38,146 nt of DNA, from positions 1 through 38,146 of the forward strand of contig CACIIZ010000010.1 of NCBI GenBank assembly GCA_902586855.1, read 5' to 3'. The stretch comes from an uncultured Alphaproteobacteria bacterium (GTDB lineage: Bacteria > Pseudomonadota > Alphaproteobacteria > Rhodobacterales > Rhodobacteraceae). The notes under the pieces were generated by a model, which worked only from the letters and a program-made list of their open reading frames with translations, was not told where the DNA came from and searched no databases. Within the stretch, counting starts at the first letter, position 1. Every line of letters begins with the position of its first letter. A program made the position numbers and the translations under genes. Below are positions 26,603 through 35,380 of the stretch, piece by piece.

Positions 26603-29600
26603 GTGCCATTGAAGCTAGTTTTTGTAGAATTTTTTGTGTCACCTTCATTTTTTCTTGATCATTTTCCCAGGCAATAGAAATGATTAACTTATTGTCTTTC
26701 ACCTTTATTTTTGATTTATTTTTCTGTATAAAATGCATCAAACCATCAGGATCACTAAACTTGTCGTCATAAAAGCTAATCCATAACTCTCTCGAACCAG
26801 CTTTTAAAATATTAATACCTGCTAAGCTACAAGAATTCTTGACCCTCATTACATCCAGCAAAGTATTAATCTCACTAGGAATTGGACCAAATCTATCTAG
26901 AAGTCTTTCACAAAATTCATCTAACTCATTGTCAGTCTTCAGGAGTGCCAACTCTCTATAAAGAGACAACCTAACGCCTAAATCCTTCACATAATTTTCC
27001 GGAATCAACACTGGAACATTTAGATCAAGTTTTGGACTTTTAGTTTCATATTCTGGAACGGACTCACCAGTTTTTAGTTTCTCAATTTCATCTTTTAACA
27101 TACTCTGATATAGTTCAAACCCTACTTCTTTAATGTCTCCTGACTGCTCGTCCCCCAAAAGATTTCCAGCTCCTCTAAGATCTAGATCTTGGCTTGCTAG
27201 TGCAAACCCCTGTCCCAAAGAATTAAGACTAGATAGAATTCTTAATCTATTTTCACCCTGAGACGTTAATTTCTTCGTGTGATCATAGGTCAGGTAACAA
27301 TAAGCTCGAATTTTAGAACGCCCAACCCGACCTCTTATTTGGTAAAGTTGTGAAAGACCAAACATTTCGGCACGATATACTATTAAAGTATTTGAATTTG
27401 GGAAATCCAAACCGCTTTCAACTATAGAAGTCGACAGTAGCAAATCAATTTTTCTTCCCTGAAATTCACCAAGTACCTCATCTAACTTTGCTCCTGAAAT
27501 TTTACCATGCACTACCTGAAAATGAATTTCAGGAATTTCCTCAGTTAAATACCTCGAAATTTGATCAATATCCGATATACGAGGAACCACAAAAAAGCTC
27601 TGACCACCTCGGTTCTTCTCACGGAGTAGTGCTTCTCTGATAATAATGCTATCAAATTCCATTACAAAGGTTCTAACCAAAAGTCTGTCAACCGGAGGAG
27701 TGCTAATCAAGGACAAGTCTCTTACCCCCGTAAGTGAAAGTTGCAATGTTCTAGGAATTGGAGTGGCAGTCAGGGTCAAAACATGAACATTTGATCTAAA
27801 CTTTTTTATAACTTCCTTTTGAGCAACTCCAAAATGTTGCTCCTCATCAATTACTAATAAACCCAAATTTTTGAAATGCCCAGCCGCTGACAATAATGCG
27901 TGAGTCCCAACCAGGATATCTACTTGTCCAGAATGTAATTTATTCAAGATAATTTCCTTATCTTTCGAACTTTCAAAGCGGGTAAATTTTTCAATATTTA
28001 TAGGCACATCTTTGAAACGATCAACAAAAGTCAAAAAATGTTGTCGAGCAAGTAATGTAGTTGGAGCCAAGACAACGACCTGAAAATCATTCAAAGCTAC
28101 AGTGAGTGCTGCTCTTAGCGCAACTTCCGTCTTCCCAAAACCTACATCACCACAGATTAAACGGTCCATTGGCAAACCAGATGACAAATCTTGGAGCACA
28201 TCTCGAATAGCCGTTTCCTGATCTTCTGTTTCCTCAAATTGAAATCTTGAGCAAAACTTATCCCATAGAGAAGGATCTGGAATGTGAATTACACCCTTAT
28301 TCATTTGCCTTTCCGCTGCTACCTTTATTAAGCTTAATGCCAGCTCATTTATTCTTCTCTTGGTTTTGGCTCTGCGATTCTGCCACCCTAAACTACCTAA
28401 TCGATCTAGCTGTCCAATTTCTTGCCCATATTTTGATAGTAAATTAATGTTTTCAACAGGAAGAAATAATTTATTCTGGTCAGCATATTGAATCAGCAAA
28501 CAGTCATGAGGGATACCAGCAGCCATAATTGTTTGGAAACCGACATATTTGCCTAATCCGTGATCAACATGTACTACTAAATCGCCGAGACAAATCTCAG
28601 AAAACTCCTTCAAGGGATTTTTTATTTTTTTGTTGTACTTATTCTTTCGATATAACCTTTTTCCTAAAATGTCCTGCTCTGAGATCAGAGTTAAACCTGG
28701 TACAACGAAGCCACTTTCGATAGGAAAAATATTTAATCCTATCCTTTTTGAAGAAAATTCGCCCTCCTGGACAAAAACATACTTTTGTTTGGATTGACTC
28801 CAAACACAACTCTCATAAGAGTCCAACTCTAAAATATTTTGGTCATTAAGTAATTTTTTTAGTCTCTCTAAAGAACCTTGACTATAGGCCGCGATCAATA
28901 CTAAATTTCCTCTTTTTTCTTCAGAGAGAATATAATCTGCAGCACTCTTAAGAAGATCAATGCCTTCTGTCTGTCTTTCTATAGAAAAGTTTTTTCCAAT
29001 ATGACCACCCAAATCTAAATCTGATTTGAGCTTTTTGCCATAGAATTCAGATAAATACAGCTTTTCTAGATTGGACGTGATCTCTTGTAACTCTTGTTTT
29101 TCAAGGTACATTTCATGAGAATTGATTGGATTAAAAATTGAGTTAAATTTTGTTTGTTTCGTACAGTTTACTATCCTCATTTCATAGTATTCTGATATTT
29201 GCTTGAATCTTGCTTCAACTGCCACTTCTAGTCCTGAGTCGAAGGACACAACTGGATTTGAAACAAAATCAAAAAGGGTGTCCATATCATTATAAAAATA
29301 AGGCAACCAATGTTCATAGCCTGGAAAAATTTTCCCGGATAAGACCGTTTGATACAAATAATCTGACTTATTTGGGATACCAAAATTCTTTAAGTAATTT
29401 TTTTTAAAAGATGCAATATGAGACTCACCCAAACAAACCTCTCTTACTGCAGTAATTGATATACACCCCGTGACTGACTCCATACTCCTCTGATCCGAGA
29501 TTGAAAAAAGTCTTGCGTTCTCTAAAAGATCTCCAAAAAAATCAAACCTTATTGGTAAAGAGGTTAATGGAGGAAATACGTCAACAATGCCTCCTCTAAT

Positions 29601-30095
29601 AGAATATTCTCCCACTTCCAAGACTTTTGGCGTTTCTAAATATCCGGCATAACTCAAGAAATATTTTAATTCTGATAAATCTGTTTTCTTCCCTACAGTT
29701 AATTCATAATTAAGATTTTTTATATGTGATTTTGGAACCACTCTTTGGGTAATAGCATTAACCGTTGTAACTATTATTCTCTTATTTTTTGTGGTTTTAA
29801 ATAGTAAAGACAATGCAGCCAATCTTTCTGCTTGAATAGTTAGTCTCGGACCAGATCTATCAAAAGGCAAACAATCCCAAGAGGGGAAATAGATCGTTTT
29901 GATATTTGGAAAAAAGAAATTTATTGCAGAAATTAATAAAGCTGCTCTTTTATCATCTCTAGAAACATGAATAATTGTACCAACATCCTCGTTAAATAAA
30001 GAACCCAACACAAATCCATCGAATCCTTCGGGAACACCAGAAACTTGCGTTTCCTTACTTTTCCCAAAAATAGATTTTGTAATCATTCTCCTCAT
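26574..30095 (-). CDS. mfd: Transcription-repair coupling factor
   Basis: Mfd removes RNA polymerase stalled at DNA lesions and recruits UvrA. 1173 residues, normal for the family. In order: an N-terminal UvrB-like region with YFPSWDCLPFDRSGP; a polymerase-interacting (CarD-like) domain with LVVHVDHGLGKYVG near 510; the helicase with Walker A GDVGFGKTE near 648 and DEEQ near 747; TATPIPRTL; the C-terminal helicase motifs GRVGRSK; and the TRCF domain. ATG 30095 and ATG 30086 are both possible starts. Divergent from hemB. Its last codons overlap a + strand terminator. Confidence 0.97.
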   Translation of the reverse strand: MRRMITKSIFGKSKETQVSGVPEGFDGFVLGSLFNEDVGTIIHVSRDDKRAALLISAINFFFPNIKTIYFPSWDCLPFDRSGPRLTIQAERLAALSLLFKTTKNKRIIVTTVNAITQRVVPKSHIKNLNYELTVGKKTDLSELKYFLSYAGYLETPKVLEVGEYSIRGGIVDVFPPLTSLPIRFDFFGDLLENARLFSISDQRSMESVTGCISITAVREVCLGESHIASFKKNYLKNFGIPNKSDYLYQTVLSGKIFPGYEHWLPYFYNDMDTLFDFVSNPVVSFDSGLEVAVEARFKQISEYYEMRIVNCTKQTKFNSIFNPINSHEMYLEKQELQEITSNLEKLYLSEFYGKKLKSDLDLGGHIGKNFSIERQTEGIDLLKSAADYILSEEKRGNLVLIAAYSQGSLERLKKLLNDQNILELDSYESCVWSQSKQKYVFVQEGEFSSKRIGLNIFPIESGFVVPGLTLISEQDILGKRLYRKNKYNKKIKNPLKEFSEICLGDLVVHVDHGLGKYVGFQTIMAAGIPHDCLLIQYADQNKLFLPVENINLLSKYGQEIGQLDRLGSLGWQNRRAKTKRRINELALSLIKVAAERQMNKGVIHIPDPSLWDKFCSRFQFEETEDQETAIRDVLQDLSSGLPMDRLICGDVGFGKTEVALRAALTVALNDFQVVVLAPTTLLARQHFLTFVDRFKDVPINIEKFTRFESSKDKEIILNKLHSGQVDILVGTHALLSAAGHFKNLGLLVIDEEQHFGVAQKEVIKKFRSNVHVLTLTATPIPRTLQLSLTGVRDLSLISTPPVDRLLVRTFVMEFDSIIIREALLREKNRGGQSFFVVPRISDIDQISRYLTEEIPEIHFQVVHGKISGAKLDEVLGEFQGRKIDLLLSTSIVESGLDFPNSNTLIVYRAEMFGLSQLYQIRGRVGRSKIRAYCYLTYDHTKKLTSQGENRLRILSSLNSLGQGFALASQDLDLRGAGNLLGDEQSGDIKEVGFELYQSMLKDEIEKLKTGESVPEYETKSPKLDLNVPVLIPENYVKDLGVRLSLYRELALLKTDNELDEFCERLLDRFGPIPSEINTLLDVMRVKNSCSLAGINILKAGSRELWISFYDDKFSDPDGLMHFIQKNKSKIKVKDNKLIISIAWENDQEKMKVTQKILQKLASMAQKNALLGGR
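26577..26602 (+). terminator. Strong rho-independent terminator (+ strand)
   Basis: ACGCCCTCC (26577-26585), 2-base loop, GGAGGGCGT (26588-26596): a 9-bp GC-rich perfect stem, running into seven T's (26596-26602). It works only on the + strand, because the minus-strand side lacks a T-run after the stem. It overlaps the last codons of mfd (Ala-Leu-Leu-Gly-Gly-Arg-stop). Confidence 0.85.
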
Positions 30096-30159
30096 CGAAC
30101 CACTTAATCATCCTTTAACAATACAATAATCAATGCTTTTTTTACCTGCGACAAAATCC

Positions 30160-30236
30160 TTATTTCAAGAAGTAGACCATATCCACTCTGTTTCTTCACT
30201 TGCCCCTCCCTCTTTAAGATCTTTTTCTTGAAATAA
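30160..30236. repeat. 12-bp inverted repeat in the mfd-hemB divergent region
   Basis: TTATTTCAAGAA (30160-30171) and its exact complement TTCTTGAAATAA (30225-30236) frame 53 bases. The right arm overlaps the TTGAAA -35 of the hemB promoter. Either paired protein-binding sites or a long hairpin. Read directly; role unknown. Confidence 0.5.
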
Positions 30237-30256
30237 ACAGTCAACTTCTTTAGCAT
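30228..30256 (+). promoter_or_regulatory. Candidate hemB promoter
   Basis: TTGAAA (30228-30233), exact 17-base spacer, TAGCAT (30251-30256), placing transcription start about 30 bases before the hemB ATG. Confidence 0.45.
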
Positions 30257-30292
30257 TTTGTTTTGTTAATATGTTTAAGAGAGAATTTTAAT

Positions 30293-31300
30293 ATGACTGC
30301 TTCTGTGACCAATTTTCCTGCATACAGAGGGAGGAGGCTTCGAAGAACCTCATGGATCAGGAGCCTTGTTGCTGAAACTCATGTTACAATCAATGACCTG
30401 ATTTGGCCAGTGTTCGTAAGAGAAGGAATTAATATAGCTGAACCAATACCAGAATTACCAGGCGTTTATAGATATAGTTCTGATAAGCTTCTTGAAGAGG
30501 TAAAAAAAGCATATGACTCCGGAATTCAATGTATTGCAGTTTTTCCTTGCACCCCCAACAACTTAAAAAATGAAACGTGTGAGGAAGCCTGGAATCCTAA
30601 GAATCTTGTCAATAGAGCTACCAAATCAATTAAGAGAGCAATACCCCAAATTGGGGTCATGTTAGACGTGGCACTAGACCCTTATAATTCTCTAGGTCAT
30701 GACGGTATTGTCAAGGGTGATGAAATTCTCAATGATGAGACCCTAGAAGCATTAAGAAAACAAGCCCTCGTTCAAGCTGAGTCAGGTGCTGACATACTAG
30801 GGCCATCAGATATGATGGACGGACGAATAAAAGTGATAAGAGACTCTTTAGAAGCGAAAAAACTAAAAAATACATTGATTTTAAGCTATTCTGCCAAATT
30901 TTCTTCGAACTTTTATGGTCCTTTTAGAACAGCAATTGGATCCTTGGGTAATTTAAGAGGTGATAAGAAAACATATCAACTCGATTATTGTAATTCTCAA
31001 GCCGCGTTAAGAGATGTTGCCCTAGATATAAAAGAAGGCGCAGACATGGTTATGGTTAAACCTGGCATGCCCTACCTCGATTTGTGCCGATTAATCAAGG
31101 ATAAATTTAAAGTACCTACTTTTGCTTATCAGGTTTCAGGAGAATACGCTATGATAATGGCGGGTATTGAAAAAGGTTTTTTCGATAAAGATCTAATTAT
31201 TTTAGAAAGCATCGCATGTTTCAAGCGGGCCGGATGTGATGGTATCTTGACATATTTTGCACCGGAATTAGGTAGAATTCTAAAGAGTTCGGGAAATTAA
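30293..31300 (+). CDS. hemB: Delta-aminolevulinic acid dehydratase (porphobilinogen synthase)
   Basis: HemB condenses two 5-aminolevulinate molecules to porphobilinogen in heme synthesis. 335 residues from ATG 30293, preceded by AAGAGAG; the frame extends 10 codons further to a less likely start. The two active-site lysines are Lys202 in YSAKFSS and Lys256 in MVMVKPG. The metal loop reads DVALDPYNSLGHDG (125-138) and lacks the three cysteines of zinc-dependent HemB, so this should be the magnesium-type enzyme, as in Rhodobacter and Pseudomonas. Monocistronic by appearance. Confidence 0.97.
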   Translation: MTASVTNFPAYRGRRLRRTSWIRSLVAETHVTINDLIWPVFVREGINIAEPIPELPGVYRYSSDKLLEEVKKAYDSGIQCIAVFPCTPNNLKNETCEEAWNPKNLVNRATKSIKRAIPQIGVMLDVALDPYNSLGHDGIVKGDEILNDETLEALRKQALVQAESGADILGPSDMMDGRIKVIRDSLEAKKLKNTLILSYSAKFSSNFYGPFRTAIGSLGNLRGDKKTYQLDYCNSQAALRDVALDIKEGADMVMVKPGMPYLDLCRLIKDKFKVPTFAYQVSGEYAMIMAGIEKGFFDKDLIILESIACFKRAGCDGILTYFAPELGRILKSSGN

Positions 31301-31381
31301 TTTACTTGTTTTTATCTGCAACAAAGATATTTACTTTTGATTATTCTAAACAAAGACTTTTGAACAGAGGAGTAATTAGCA

Positions 31382-31948
31382 ATGAAATCTCAACAACGCA
31401 GAAAACTATTAATCGGTAGTGTCGCACTGCTAACTTCAAGTGCCCTTATTGGTTGCAGTGCGAAGCAAGCCCAGCATGCTGGTAATGAGATTTTGGCTGA
31501 AGCCGACGAGTCCTTATCAAAACTATTTGAAATAGCTCCTGAGTCTCAAGATATTTATAATAAATCTGCAGGCACACTTATAATGCCCAAGGTCACAAAA
31601 GCGGGTTTCGTCTTTGGTGGTTCCTACGGTGAGGGAGTTTTGAAAATTGGTGGGGCCACAGTTGATTTCTACTCAGTCGCTGCCGCGTCATTTGGTTATC
31701 AACTAGGGGCAATACAGTTTAGCCATGTGATTTTCTTTATGACGGAAGACTCCCTCAGAAATTTTAGATTAACCGATGGCTGGGAAATAGGAGCTGACGC
31801 TGAGGTATTCTTTAGAAAACAAGGTGCTTCAATTGGCATAACAAATAATACGCTTACCAAACCAATTTATGCGATAGTTTTTGGTCAAAGAGGTGTGATT
31901 GCAGGGGCATCCTTAGAGGGAGCTAAGTATTCGAGGCTAATAAGGTGA
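31382..31948 (+). CDS. SYLF-domain (Ysc84-like) lipoprotein
   Basis: 188 residues. The N-terminus has RR, a hydrophobic stretch and the lipobox LIGC with Cys25, so it is predicted to be lipidated and membrane-anchored in the periplasm. The rest is a SYLF/Ysc84 domain (DUF500): IMPKVTKAGFVFGGSYGEG, GYQLGAIQFSHVIFF and the closing GVIAGASLEGAKYSRL. The eukaryotic SYLF domain binds phosphoinositides; the bacterial role is unknown. A good ribosome binding site (AGAGGAG) lies 8 bases before the ATG. Flanked by hemB upstream and a convergent dehydrogenase. Confidence 0.88.
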   Translation: MKSQQRRKLLIGSVALLTSSALIGCSAKQAQHAGNEILAEADESLSKLFEIAPESQDIYNKSAGTLIMPKVTKAGFVFGGSYGEGVLKIGGATVDFYSVAAASFGYQLGAIQFSHVIFFMTEDSLRNFRLTDGWEIGADAEVFFRKQGASIGITNNTLTKPIYAIVFGQRGVIAGASLEGAKYSRLIR

Positions 31949-31955
31949 ACTTAAA

Positions 31956-32816
31956 TCAGTTTATTCTCTTGATAAGGCTCGAGGTATCAAATCTACCCCC
32001 CCCCATTTCTTGCACGTCAGAATAAAATTGATTGACCAGTGCAGTAATTGGTAATTTAGCCTTATTTGCATTAGCTTCTTCCAAGCAAATATTAAGATCC
32101 TTTTTCATCCAATCTACAGCAAAACCAAAATCAAACCTATCTTCCAGCATGGTAATACCTCGATTTTCCATTTGCCAGCTACCTGCTGCACCCTTTGAAA
32201 TCACATCAAGGACTTTCTTCCCATCTAAATTAGCTTTTTGAGAAAAACTTAAGCCCTCAGCTAATGCTTGTAACAATCCAGCTATACAAATTTGATTGAC
32301 CATCTTAGTTAGCTGACCCGATCCTGGAGGTCCCATTAGAGAAGAAAATTTAGCGTAGTGTGAAATAATAGGCTTTACCTTTTCATACTCTTTCTCTATT
32401 CCTCCACACATGATTGTTAACTGACCGTTTTCAGCTCCTGCCTGTCCTCCTGAAACAGGAGCATCAAGAAAACCAATTCCCTTATTTTCTGCATAAGAAA
32501 ATAATTCCTTAGTTACTTTTGCAGAGCAAGTCGTATGATCTACTAATAACGAACCTTTTTGCATTGAATCCAAGGCTCCAGTTTTACCTAATAAAATAGA
32601 CTTTAGGTCGTCATCATTACCTACACAGCAAAATACAAAATCAGCTTTTTGAACAGCTTCTGACGGACAGGTGGCAAAATTACCCGAGTATTGCTCAACC
32701 CACTTTTTAGCCTTACTAATCGTGCGATTATATACTTTCACATCATATTTAGTCGAAAGATGGCCAGCCATGGGGTAACCCATGACGCCAAGACCTAAAA
32801 AAGCAATCTTTGACAT
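31956..32816 (-). CDS. NAD(P)-dependent beta-hydroxyacid dehydrogenase (3-hydroxyisobutyrate / tartronate semialdehyde type)
   Basis: 286 residues. Rossmann motif GLGVMGYPMAGHL (8-20), substrate loop DAPVSGGQAGAENGQL (118-133) and catalytic Lys171 in GQLTKMVNQ. The family includes 3-hydroxyisobutyrate dehydrogenase (valine breakdown), tartronate semialdehyde reductase (glyoxylate use) and related reductases; sequence alone does not decide. No valine-catabolism or glycerate genes are next to it. Good ribosome binding site GGGAGAGG. A nine-G run in the codons Met-Gly-Gly-Gly about 13 residues from the end is an obvious slippage point. Confidence 0.88.
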   Translation of the reverse strand: MSKIAFLGLGVMGYPMAGHLSTKYDVKVYNRTISKAKKWVEQYSGNFATCPSEAVQKADFVFCCVGNDDDLKSILLGKTGALDSMQKGSLLVDHTTCSAKVTKELFSYAENKGIGFLDAPVSGGQAGAENGQLTIMCGGIEKEYEKVKPIISHYAKFSSLMGPPGSGQLTKMVNQICIAGLLQALAEGLSFSQKANLDGKKVLDVISKGAAGSWQMENRGITMLEDRFDFGFAVDWMKKDLNICLEEANANKAKLPITALVNQFYSDVQEMGGGRFDTSSLIKRIN

Positions 32817-32890
32817 ATTCCTCTCCCAAAATTAAAAGGATAAACATAACGTTAGTTTAAAATTTGTTGGGGTCAAGTCGGACTTTAAAT

Positions 32891-35380
32891 ATGTCACTTT
32901 TTTTCAAAATTGTTGTGATATTTTTTTCTTGTGTTTTTCTTTTTGTCACAAGTTTTGGAATCATTTCATATGTTTTAGCAAAGAGGTCCCTTCCAGATTA
33001 TAATCGGGTAGTTGAAAGTTCCCTTATAGATAATGAAATAACGGTCCTGCGGGATAATTATGCTATACCGAACATTAAAGGAAAAACTGATGAGGACGTC
33101 TTCTTCGCACTAGGATACGTACATGCCCAAGATAGGTTGTGGCAAATGTTATTATTAAGACGAACAGCACAAGGGAAACTTTCAGAGTATTTTGGAGAAG
33201 ATACAATAAACTCAGATATTTTGATGCGGACCTTGGATATCTATAACAGGGCTCACAAGAGTACGACCCACCTGTCTTCAGAAATCTTAAAACTGATTAG
33301 TAGTTACTCTAATGGGGTCAATCAAAGACTAACAGACATTCAAAATGAAGGCCGGGGAAGAGGCACACCCAATCTTTTTCTTTTCCCTCCAAAGGTTGCT
33401 CCTTGGACCCCCACAGATAGCCTAGCAATTCTAAAACTCTTAGGTTTACAGAATAATGAAAGCGCCAAGAAAGAAATAATAAGATTAAACCTATTGAAAG
33501 CAGGAGTCTCCCCAGAAATGTTATCAGACCTGTTCATTGGAATTCCAGATATTTCAACTTCCTCAACTTTTTCTAGTGTCAGAACTCTTTCAAAGTTCAA
33601 ATCAAATATAGAAAACAAAACTAATTCCATTCCAAATTCAAAGTTAAGCAATCCAGTTTTTGATAGTAATTTAGGTTTTGTAAACGCTTCAAATGCGTGG
33701 GTCGCATTACCTAATCGAACAGCATCAGGAAGTACATTAGCGGGATATAATCTACATACAAATTTTGACGTACCATTAAGATGGATGTTAACAAAATTAA
33801 CTTTTGATTCAGATCCTGTAATTGGAGCAACGATTCCTGGGGTCCCAGCAATTTTAACGGGTCGCTCAAAATATCTATCTTGGGGAATAACGAGCTCTAA
33901 TCTGGACAATCAAGATCTAATCATTGAATCCATTAATCCATCAAATCTCGAAGAGTATCTCGATCAGTCAGGATATAAAAAATTTGGAGAACGAACTGTA
34001 TTGATAAATATAAGACGACAACCAGGCATAACATATACGGTAAAATCAACAGATAGGGGTCCAATAATGCCTCCAGAGTCTTTTGGCATTAATTCTGTAG
34101 CCTCTGAAACGACTGCCATAGCTTTAAAGTGGACTGGCTTTGATACCGCCGACAGGTCTATTGAGTCATTTATTTTAACTATGAAGGCTAAAAACGTGTC
34201 AACTGCTAAAAAAGCCTTTGAGCACTTGGTGGTCCCCTCCTATAATGTACTATTGTCTGCACCTACAGAAGTGACCTTGTTGAGTGCTGGGAAAATTCCA
34301 AATCGCCTTGAGAACTTGAAAAATGGCTATGGGGTTATACCATCATTAGGTTGGAAAGATCCGATCGAATGGGCTGGTTACCTGGAATTTGACAAAAACC
34401 CTTACACTATTGCAACAGATAATGGAATATTATTCAATAGCAACAACAAGTTAAAAGATACTTCTTATCCTGAACATTTTAGTTATGATTGGGACAATGG
34501 TCAAAGACAACTGAGAATGCAGGATCTTTTTGCAAAAAGAGATTATCATAGCTTACAGAGTTTCAAAGAAATACAATCAGACATTGTGTCTCCTAGTGCA
34601 AGAACTGTTTTACCACTGCTTGCCAAAAATTTATGGTTCACTCAAACGTTTGATTTGAGCAACAGTCTGGCAAACTCAAGGAAGAAAGTCCTTGATTTAC
34701 TGGCTGGATGGAACGGAGAAATGTCAATTCATCTACCACAACCACTAATTTATAAAAGTTGGGCTAGTCAATTTCAAAAAATGATCTTACAAGATGAACT
34801 TGGATTACATGTGCAATGGTTCAAATCAGTTAGGCCTGATTTTTTAGAGCGGGTCCTAAGAAACATCGATGGAGCTGGAGTGTGGTGTGACATTAAACAG
34901 ACGCAAAAATTGGAAACATGTGATGAAATAGCAAGTATGTCCCTCGACAACTCCATAGTAATGAATTCTAAATTAATAGGACCAGATGTGACAAAATGGC
35001 GTTGGGGGGACTACCATAAAGCGCACTTTGTAGACAAAGTAATTGGTCGATTACCATTGCTCTCGTATTTCACAAATCTTTCCTATGACCTTAGTGGTGG
35101 CGATAATACTTTATCAATGGCTAAATCAATTCAGTCTTCTAACAATATGCATCAAGTTAGATACGGTAGCACTTTAAAAATTATTGTAGACCTTGCAAAC
35201 CCAGAGCATTCTTTTTTTTCAATACCAACAGGACAGAGTGGTCATTTTTTATCTAAACACTATGATGACTTTTTGCCTAAGTGGCAAAGAAATGAATATG
35301 TACAAATTTATTTGGGTGATGATCCAATCAATTCATCCTCCCATAGCAAAATGATTTTTAGGAAAATACTAGCTAACTAG
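32891..35380 (+). CDS. Penicillin acylase family N-terminal-nucleophile hydrolase
   Basis: 829 residues from ATG 32891 (the frame extends 9 codons to TTG 32864). A hydrophobic segment at about 5-29 can act as signal or anchor. Family motifs: ITVLRDNYAIPNIKG and DVFFALGYVHAQDRLWQM in the alpha chain, then the autocleavage point before Ser267 in NASNAWVAL, with RTASGSTLAGYN behind it, and GVPAILTGRSKYLSWGIT in the beta chain. These enzymes cleave themselves into two chains and use the new N-terminal serine to split amide bonds; substrates in the family include beta-lactams, acyl-homoserine lactones and aculeacin-like lipopeptides. Substrate cannot be called. The residue before the serine is Ala rather than the usual Gly. 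The 3' end overlaps convergent sufS by 12 bases. Confidence 0.9.
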   Translation: MSLFFKIVVIFFSCVFLFVTSFGIISYVLAKRSLPDYNRVVESSLIDNEITVLRDNYAIPNIKGKTDEDVFFALGYVHAQDRLWQMLLLRRTAQGKLSEYFGEDTINSDILMRTLDIYNRAHKSTTHLSSEILKLISSYSNGVNQRLTDIQNEGRGRGTPNLFLFPPKVAPWTPTDSLAILKLLGLQNNESAKKEIIRLNLLKAGVSPEMLSDLFIGIPDISTSSTFSSVRTLSKFKSNIENKTNSIPNSKLSNPVFDSNLGFVNASNAWVALPNRTASGSTLAGYNLHTNFDVPLRWMLTKLTFDSDPVIGATIPGVPAILTGRSKYLSWGITSSNLDNQDLIIESINPSNLEEYLDQSGYKKFGERTVLINIRRQPGITYTVKSTDRGPIMPPESFGINSVASETTAIALKWTGFDTADRSIESFILTMKAKNVSTAKKAFEHLVVPSYNVLLSAPTEVTLLSAGKIPNRLENLKNGYGVIPSLGWKDPIEWAGYLEFDKNPYTIATDNGILFNSNNKLKDTSYPEHFSYDWDNGQRQLRMQDLFAKRDYHSLQSFKEIQSDIVSPSARTVLPLLAKNLWFTQTFDLSNSLANSRKKVLDLLAGWNGEMSIHLPQPLIYKSWASQFQKMILQDELGLHVQWFKSVRPDFLERVLRNIDGAGVWCDIKQTQKLETCDEIASMSLDNSIVMNSKLIGPDVTKWRWGDYHKAHFVDKVIGRLPLLSYFTNLSYDLSGGDNTLSMAKSIQSSNNMHQVRYGSTLKIIVDLANPEHSFFSIPTGQSGHFLSKHYDDFLPKWQRNEYVQIYLGDDPINSSSHSKMIFRKILAN

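Noticed and set aside
30104-30256. 50-codon minus-strand ORF just before mfd, possibly sdhE-like
   Set aside because: No ribosome binding site, a basic chance-like composition without SdhE motifs, and it covers the hemB promoter. Probably a random open frame.
33340-33909. 189-codon minus-strand open frame opposite the penicillin acylase gene
   Set aside because: Shadow of a well-supported gene whose motifs lie in the other strand.
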